Shown: positions 59,378-64,000 of the stretch, in pieces | How positions within the stretch are numbered: position 1 is the first letter of the stretch | Layout of the letters: each line of letters starts with the position of its first letter | Position numbers and translations under genes: made by a program | NCBI GenBank assembly: GCA_965221635.1 | Contig: OZ244902.1 | Location: forward strand, 558,001 to 622,000 | Length of the DNA stretch: 64,000 nt | DNA from: JAAXHB01 sp965221635 | GTDB taxonomy: Bacteria; Actinomycetota; Acidimicrobiia; Acidimicrobiales; Aldehydirespiratoraceae | Direction of reading: 5' to 3' | Notes under the pieces: generated by a model | What the model saw: only the letters and a program-made list of their open reading frames with translations | Told to the model about the DNA's origin: nothing | Databases searched by the model: none

Positions 59378-59572
59378 GCCTCACCGCGGCGCGCAACCAA
59401 CGTCGCAGACCTGTGAACGTGACCGGGCCTGGAGGTCCCCTTCAGGCGCAGCGGGAATATTCTGCGATGCCTGTTGCGCTGCCTGTTGCTGTGTCGGTCG
59501 CACCCGACCCGCACGATCGCACACAATCCGCACGCAATTCTCACCCGGCCCGCACACAGTTGAGGAGAAACA

Positions 59573-60298
59573 ATGAGCACACCGGCGCCCACCAACCGCA
59601 TCCACCTGTACGACGCCGAGGTTCGCGAGTTCACCGCCACGGTGGTGGCCACAGAGGACAACCGTGTGGCGCTCGACGAAACCGCGTTCTACGCCACCGG
59701 GGGAGGCCAACCGCATGACACGGGAACGCTGCGCTGGGACGGCGGTGAGGCGCAGGTGATCGACGTGCGAGGTCACGGGGTGGTGTGGCACACCCTCGAG
59801 GGCGACATCCCCACGGTGGGCGCCACCGTGAACGGAACCCTGGACTGGGAGCGGCGCCACGCGTTGATGCGCACCCACACTGCGCTGCACATCCTGTGCG
59901 GCGTGATCTACAACGAATGGGGCAAGTCGGTGACCGGGGGCAACATGTCACCCCTTGCCGCGCGCATGGATTTCGAGTTCAGCCCCCTGCCGGAGGGCTT
60001 CGCGGCACGCATCACCGAACTCGTGAACGCCGAAATCGCCGCGGATCGCCCGATCGAGGTGTCTTTTCTGCCAAGAGCCGAAGCCCTCGCGGACGATGAC
60101 CTGATCCGCACCAAGGTGAACCTGATACCCGAATCGGTGAGCGAGATCAGGGTGGTGGACATCGTGGGGCTCGACAAGCAAGCCGACGGAGGCACCCACG
60201 TGCGATCCACCGGCGAGGTTGGCAGCTTCAAGGTGGTGAAGACCGAATCCAAGGGCAAGGCCAACAAGCGCCTGCGCATCGCGGTGGAGGACGCCTGA
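59573..60298 (+). CDS. AlaX-like alanyl-tRNA editing protein
   Basis: 241 residues. It resembles the second (editing) domain of alanyl-tRNA synthetase: LDETAFYATGGGQPHDTGTL, then RTHTALHILCGVIYNEWGKS with HxxxH zinc ligands, and SEIRVVDIVGLDKQADGGTH near the end. In typical members the last motif is CGGTHV; here the Cys is replaced by Asp (ADGGTHV), so one zinc ligand is changed. It deacylates mischarged Ser- or Gly-tRNA(Ala). GAGGAG precedes the ATG. It is convergent with the next gene. Confidence 0.88.
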   Translation: MSTPAPTNRIHLYDAEVREFTATVVATEDNRVALDETAFYATGGGQPHDTGTLRWDGGEAQVIDVRGHGVVWHTLEGDIPTVGATVNGTLDWERRHALMRTHTALHILCGVIYNEWGKSVTGGNMSPLAARMDFEFSPLPEGFAARITELVNAEIAADRPIEVSFLPRAEALADDDLIRTKVNLIPESVSEIRVVDIVGLDKQADGGTHVRSTGEVGSFKVVKTESKGKANKRLRIAVEDA

Positions 60299-60306
60299 GC
60301 CGCCGC

Positions 60307-60993
60307 TCAGCCTCCCGTATCGGCCCAGCGGCGCACCCAGGCGTGCATGGCGATACCGGCGGCCACTCCGGCATTGATCGACCGGGTGGAACCGAACTGA
60401 GCTATCGACAGAACCTGCGACACGGCCTCCCGCGCCCCCTCTGAGAGGCCGGGCCCTTCCTGGCCGAACAGCAACACGCAGGCACGCGGCAGTTCCGCTG
60501 TTTCCAGCGCGGTGGCGCCGGGCAGGTTGTCGATCCCCACCAGTGGCAAACCCTCGGCCTCGCACCATGACACCAGTTCGTTCACCGAGGGGTGATGCAG
60601 CACGTGCTGGTACACGTCGGTCATCATTGCTCCCCTGCGATTCCAGCGCCTTCTTCCCACGATGTGAACTGCGGCCGCGCAAAACGCGTTGGCGGTTCGC
60701 ACCACGGTTCCGATGTTGCGGTCGTGTTCCCAGTTCTCGATCGCCACGTGAAACGGGTGGCGCCGCTTGTCCAGGTCGGCGCTGATGGCGTCCACCGTCC
60801 AGTAGCGGTAGCGATCCACCACGTTTCGCCTGTCCCCATCACGCAACAACTCCACGTCGAGGTGGTCGCCCACCGGCCACGGCTCGGGGTGGGGCCCCAC
60901 CCCCACCTCGCCGCTCACCGCTGCCCCCGTCGGCGTGTCGGGACCCGTGCCAGGCTGGGTGTCAGGCGGCGTGTGAGGCCCCCTGTCAGACAC
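60307..60993 (-). CDS. TrmH/SpoU family RNA 2'-O-methyltransferase
   Basis: 228 residues from GTG 60993. SPOUT motif 1 NWEHDRNIGTVVRTANAF, motif 2 ACVLLFGQEGPGLSEGAREA and motif 3 SIAQFGSTRSINAGVAAGIA are intact. It binds SAM in a trefoil knot and methylates a ribose in tRNA or rRNA; target unknown. The first 35 or so residues are a Pro/Asp/Thr-rich non-conserved extension coded by degenerate repeats; GTG 60918 would omit it. A longer reading to 61053 overlaps pcrA. Confidence 0.88.
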   Translation of the reverse strand: MSDRGPHTPPDTQPGTGPDTPTGAAVSGEVGVGPHPEPWPVGDHLDVELLRDGDRRNVVDRYRYWTVDAISADLDKRRHPFHVAIENWEHDRNIGTVVRTANAFCAAAVHIVGRRRWNRRGAMMTDVYQHVLHHPSVNELVSWCEAEGLPLVGIDNLPGATALETAELPRACVLLFGQEGPGLSEGAREAVSQVLSIAQFGSTRSINAGVAAGIAMHAWVRRWADTGG

Positions 60994-61009
60994 TGCGTCG
61001 GGCAGCGTG

Positions 61010-63274
61010 TCAGGCCGAGCGGGCGTGAGGTTTCTGCAGCGGCGCCCAGGCAAGCAACAGGCGTCTTTCGCCCGCTGAGGGGAAACGCACCACCGCTTCG
61101 GCTTCGTCGCCGCTGCCTTCGAGGTCCACGATCACGCCCTCGCCCCACTGAGGGTGAACCACGTCGTCGCCGATGCGCCAGTGGTGGGTTGGTGCGCCCG
61201 ACCCGCGAGTGCGGGTGCGACGCCCGGCGGCCATGGCCCGTTCCACGATCTCGTCGCGGTTGTTGCTGCGTCGGTCGAGTCGCTGCTCGCGGCGTTGCTC
61301 TCTGCGCCGATTGGCTTGCGTCATCCGCATGCCGTCAACCGATTCCACCAGGTCCTCGGGGATGTCGGACAGGAAGCTGCTTGCCTGGTTGTACTGGGTT
61401 GAACCGAACAGCCTGCGACTCCAGGCGTGGGTTAGGCAGAGGCGGCTCATGGCACGGGTGATCCCCACGTAGGCCAGCCGGCGCTCCTCCTCCATTTGGT
61501 CGGGATCTCCCAGCGCCCGCACATGGGGAAACACGCCCTCCTCCACTCCTGTGAGGTACACGTCGGGATACTCCAGGCCCTTGGCCGAGTGAAGGGTCAT
61601 CAGCGCCACCTTCGAATCGGTGGCGCCACCGCTGTCGCCGCCGCTGTCGGGTAGGTCGTCGGTGTCGGCCACCAGAGCGATCTCCTCCAGGAACTCCTCC
61701 ACCGTGTCGTGTTCGGCGGCCACCCCGATCAGCTCTTCCAGGTTCTCGAGACGCCCGGCGGCTTCGATCGAGTGCTCCTTGCGCAACTCGTCGAGATAGC
61801 CCGACAACTCCAGGGCCTGTTCGATCACATCCGCGGGCCCGGTTTCGAGGTCGCCGAGATGTTTGATCAGTTCGCAGAATTCGCGGATGCCCTTGGTGGC
61901 GGGGCGTGTGAGGCCGCCCTTGGCCAAGTCCTGCAACGCCTCGAAGAAGGTCACCTGGCGCTCAGTGGCCAGCGCGTCCACTCTGGTTATCGAGGTGGCG
62001 CCGATGCCGCGTTTGGGGACGTTCACGATGCGCTTCACGCTCACCTCGTCGGCGGGATTGTTCGCCGCCTTCAGGTACGCCAGGGCGTCGCGCACCTCGC
62101 GCCGGTCATAGAAGCGGGTACCGCCCACCACCATGTAGGGCACGCCTTGCTGAACGAGGTGCTCCTCGATCACCCTTGACTGGGCGTTGGTGCGGTACAG
62201 CACGGCCGCCTCGTCGAAACGGGTGGCGCCCTCGTCGTGACGGCGCACGATTTGTGACACCACCCAACGGGCCTCGTCGGCTTCGTCATCGGCGTGGTAG
62301 CGCACGATCCGCTCACCGGCGCCACGGTCGGTCCACAGGTGTTTGGGTTTGCGGCCCACGTTCTTCACGATCACCGAATTGGCCGCGTCGAGGATCCTTT
62401 GCGTGCTGCGGTAGTTCTGGTCGAGCACCACGATGCGCACCCGCTCAAAGGCACGCTCGAACTCCAAGATGTTGCGCACGTCGGCGCCTCTGAACGCGTA
62501 GATCGACTGGTCGGAGTCACCCACCGCGGTCACTTCACCGCTGGATGACGCCAAAAGGATCACCAGCGCGTTCTGCACCCGGTTGGTGTCCTGGTACTCG
62601 TCCACCAGCACATGGGCGAACCTGTCGCGCCAATGCTGCAACGCCTCGGGATCGTCACGCAACAGTCCCACCGTGCGTTGCAGCAGATCGTCGAAGTCCA
62701 TGGCGGAGGCGGCCACCAGGCGGCGCTGGTACTCCACGAAGATGTCGGCGATGCGTCTCTGATGGGGGCCCGACGCCGCCTCGTCGAACTGCTCGGCGGT
62801 GACATCCTCGTTCTTGGCCGCCGAGATCGCCCGATGCACCGACCTGGGATCGAACCGTTTGAGATCCAGGTTCATGTCCGAGATCACGTAGCGGCACAGG
62901 CGCACCGCGTCGGACTGGTCATAGATGGCGAAGTTCGACGGGTAGCCCACACGGGCCGCGTCGCGGCGCAGCATGCGAACGCAGGCGCTGTGGAAGGTGG
63001 ACACCCACATGCGCTGCGCCACAGGGCCCACCAATGACCCCACCCGGTGCTTCATCTCCCCCGCGGCCTTGTTGGTGAACGTGATCGCCAGGATCTCGAA
63101 CGGCGAAAGATCATGATCCTCGATCAGGTGCGCTATGCGGTGTGTGAGCACCCTGGTCTTGCCCGAACCGGCGCCGGCCACCACCAGCAGCGGCCCCCCG
63201 GTGTGGGTGACGGCCTCGCGCTGCGCCGGGTTCAACCCCTCCAAAATGCGCGCATCACCGCCCGAACCCGCCAT
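61010..63274 (-). CDS. pcrA: ATP-dependent DNA helicase PcrA/UvrD type
   Basis: 754 residues. SF1A motifs: Q motif LNPAQREAV, Walker A VVAGAGSGKTRVLTHRIAHL, Ia ITFTNKAAGEMK, II VLVDEYQDTN, III GDSDQSIYAFRGAD, IV QNYRSTQRIL, V LMTLHSAKGLEYPDVYL and VI EERRLAYVGITRAM. The C-terminal Tudor-like PcrA domain (GDDVVHPQWGEGVIVDLEGS) is present, which in relatives contacts RNA polymerase. It acts in nucleotide-excision repair and fork processing. ATG 63274 is preferred to GTG 63283 because AGGG lies eight bases before it. Confidence 0.95.
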   Translation of the reverse strand: MAGSGGDARILEGLNPAQREAVTHTGGPLLVVAGAGSGKTRVLTHRIAHLIEDHDLSPFEILAITFTNKAAGEMKHRVGSLVGPVAQRMWVSTFHSACVRMLRRDAARVGYPSNFAIYDQSDAVRLCRYVISDMNLDLKRFDPRSVHRAISAAKNEDVTAEQFDEAASGPHQRRIADIFVEYQRRLVAASAMDFDDLLQRTVGLLRDDPEALQHWRDRFAHVLVDEYQDTNRVQNALVILLASSSGEVTAVGDSDQSIYAFRGADVRNILEFERAFERVRIVVLDQNYRSTQRILDAANSVIVKNVGRKPKHLWTDRGAGERIVRYHADDEADEARWVVSQIVRRHDEGATRFDEAAVLYRTNAQSRVIEEHLVQQGVPYMVVGGTRFYDRREVRDALAYLKAANNPADEVSVKRIVNVPKRGIGATSITRVDALATERQVTFFEALQDLAKGGLTRPATKGIREFCELIKHLGDLETGPADVIEQALELSGYLDELRKEHSIEAAGRLENLEELIGVAAEHDTVEEFLEEIALVADTDDLPDSGGDSGGATDSKVALMTLHSAKGLEYPDVYLTGVEEGVFPHVRALGDPDQMEEERRLAYVGITRAMSRLCLTHAWSRRLFGSTQYNQASSFLSDIPEDLVESVDGMRMTQANRRREQRREQRLDRRSNNRDEIVERAMAAGRRTRTRGSGAPTHHWRIGDDVVHPQWGEGVIVDLEGSGDEAEAVVRFPSAGERRLLLAWAPLQKPHARSA

Positions 63275-63304
63275 GCAATCCACCCTAATGTCCCCCCGGA
63301 GGGG

Positions 63305-64000
63305 TTATTCCCATTCGATTGTGGCTGGGGGTTTTGAGGTTATGTCGTACACCACTCGGCTTATTCCGGGCACTTCGGCCACCACGCGGCCGGAGATCTT
63401 GTCGAGCACGTCGTGGGGGATTCGGGCCCAGTCGGCGGTCATGGCATCGGCGCCGGTCACGGCTCGCACCACGATGGGGTGGCCGTAGGTTCGCTCGTCG
63501 CCCATCACCCCCACTGTGCGCATGTCGCACAACACCGCGAAGGACTGCCAGATCTCCTGTGCCAGTCCGGCGGCGTCGAGTTCTTGGCGCACGATGGCAT
63601 CAGCGAGGCGCAGCGTGTCGGCGCGCTCCGCGGTGACCTCCCCAATGATCCGCACCGCCAAGCCGGGGCCTGGGAACGGCTGACGGTTCACGATCCGGTC
63701 GGGGAGGCCCAGCTCGGCGCCGATGGCGCGCACCTCGTCCTTGAACAGCAACCGCAGCGGCTCCACCAGCTCAAAGTCGATGTGGTCGGGGAGGCCGCCC
63801 ACGTTGTGGTGGCTCTTGATCACCGCGGCGTGCGCGGTGCCGGATTCGATCACGTCGGGGTACAACGTGCCCTGCACCAGAAACCGGGCCTCCGGGTCGG
63901 CTTCGGCACGGGCCGTTTCGAACACGCGGATGAACAACTCCCCCACAACCTTGCGTTTGGCTTCGGGGTCGGTCACCCCTTCCAGGGCGGCAAGGAATCG
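63305..64000 (-). CDS. guaA: GMP synthase (glutamine-hydrolysing), C-terminal part
   Basis: 231 codons of the C-terminal part on the minus strand; the gene continues beyond the window with RFLAALEGVTDPEAKRKVVG. Diagnostic segments are FLVQGTLYPDVIESG, IKSHHNVGGLPDHIDFELVE, PLRLLFKDEVRAIGAELGLP, NRQPFPGPGLAVRIIGEVTA and the C-terminal KPPATIEWE. This is the dimerisation domain and the end of the ATP pyrophosphatase domain. It converts XMP to GMP. A short GC-rich hairpin (CCCC/GGGG) at 63284-63298 separates it from pcrA, which is on the same strand downstream. Confidence 0.97.
   Translation of the reverse strand, partial: RFLAALEGVTDPEAKRKVVGELFIRVFETARAEADPEARFLVQGTLYPDVIESGTAHAAVIKSHHNVGGLPDHIDFELVEPLRLLFKDEVRAIGAELGLPDRIVNRQPFPGPGLAVRIIGEVTAERADTLRLADAIVRQELDAAGLAQEIWQSFAVLCDMRTVGVMGDERTYGHPIVVRAVTGADAMTADWARIPHDVLDKISGRVVAEVPGISRVVYDITSKPPATIEWE

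Noticed and set aside
1..64000. Insertion sequences, integrases, restriction or other defence genes
   Set aside because: I looked for transposase, integrase, methylase/nuclease and toxin-antitoxin signatures in the translated frames and found none.

Overview
The window is GC-rich, densely coded actinobacterial chromosome. It has many GTG starts, 4-bp ATGA/GTGA stop-start overlaps and some apparently leaderless genes. It also has a GlnR-type regulator beside glutamine synthetase genes, a perfect CIRCE element before groES, and many luciferase-like (LLM) flavin/F420 oxidoreductases. Together these suggest an uncultured member of the Acidimicrobiia; the class is an inference from gene content, not a phylogenetic result.

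Layout. 1-7.1 kb: LLM oxidoreductases, a RidA-like protein, a UbiD decarboxylase, a phytoene-dehydrogenase-like oxidoreductase and yqeC. 7.3-7.6 kb: a 28-residue membrane peptide and selC, the selenocysteine tRNA with anticodon TCA. 7.8-15.1 kb: housekeeping genes (a principal-type sigma factor, nadE) and a nitrogen block (glnII diverging from glnA2-glnR, with a GlnR-box-like site between). 15.2-16.4 kb: an MFS transporter. 16.6-32.9 kb: a 16-kb co-directional accessory cluster with an HpaB-type flavin hydroxylase, UbiD, a GntR/FCD regulator, amidohydrolase, GlcG/HbpS protein, a complete peptide-type ABC importer, RidA, a gamma-glutamyltransferase-like hydrolase, a creatinase-like M24 protein, a cupin and a DUF2848 protein. 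It looks like an uptake and catabolic route for an unknown aromatic or amide compound. 33-37 kb: an HD-only relative of CCA-adding enzyme, a lipoprotein and a molybdopterin oxidoreductase. 37-44 kb: groESL and the minus-strand run PPOX - UGSC selenoprotein - P1 peptidase - tsaE - tsaB - tsaD. 44-51.7 kb: a methyltransferase, GtrA, three more LLM enzymes, three tandem coiled-coil membrane proteins, a TesB-type thioesterase and a GNAT acetyltransferase. 51.8-54.6 kb: carotenoid oxygenase and thiolase behind a TetR-type operator. 55-64 kb: purH, sucCD, an AlaX-like protein, a SpoU methyltransferase, pcrA and partial guaA.

The main result is a selenocysteine system. selC (7498-7593) decodes UGA as Sec. 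The gene at 43035-43586 reads through an in-frame TGA to make a GTADUGSC active site and has a SECIS-like hairpin 11 nt after the UGA. A gene caller that treats TGA as stop would cut it to 103 residues and lose the active site. yqeC, a family linked to labile selenium in molybdenum hydroxylases, lies close to selC. SelA, SelB and SelD are not in the window.

Other structure worth attention: a tandem family of membrane-anchored coiled-coil proteins differing in 11-residue repeat number, short tandem DNA arrays (15-18 bp units) at several gene junctions, and palindromic operators (GntR-, TetR-, HrcA-type, and an unassigned TGTACA type).
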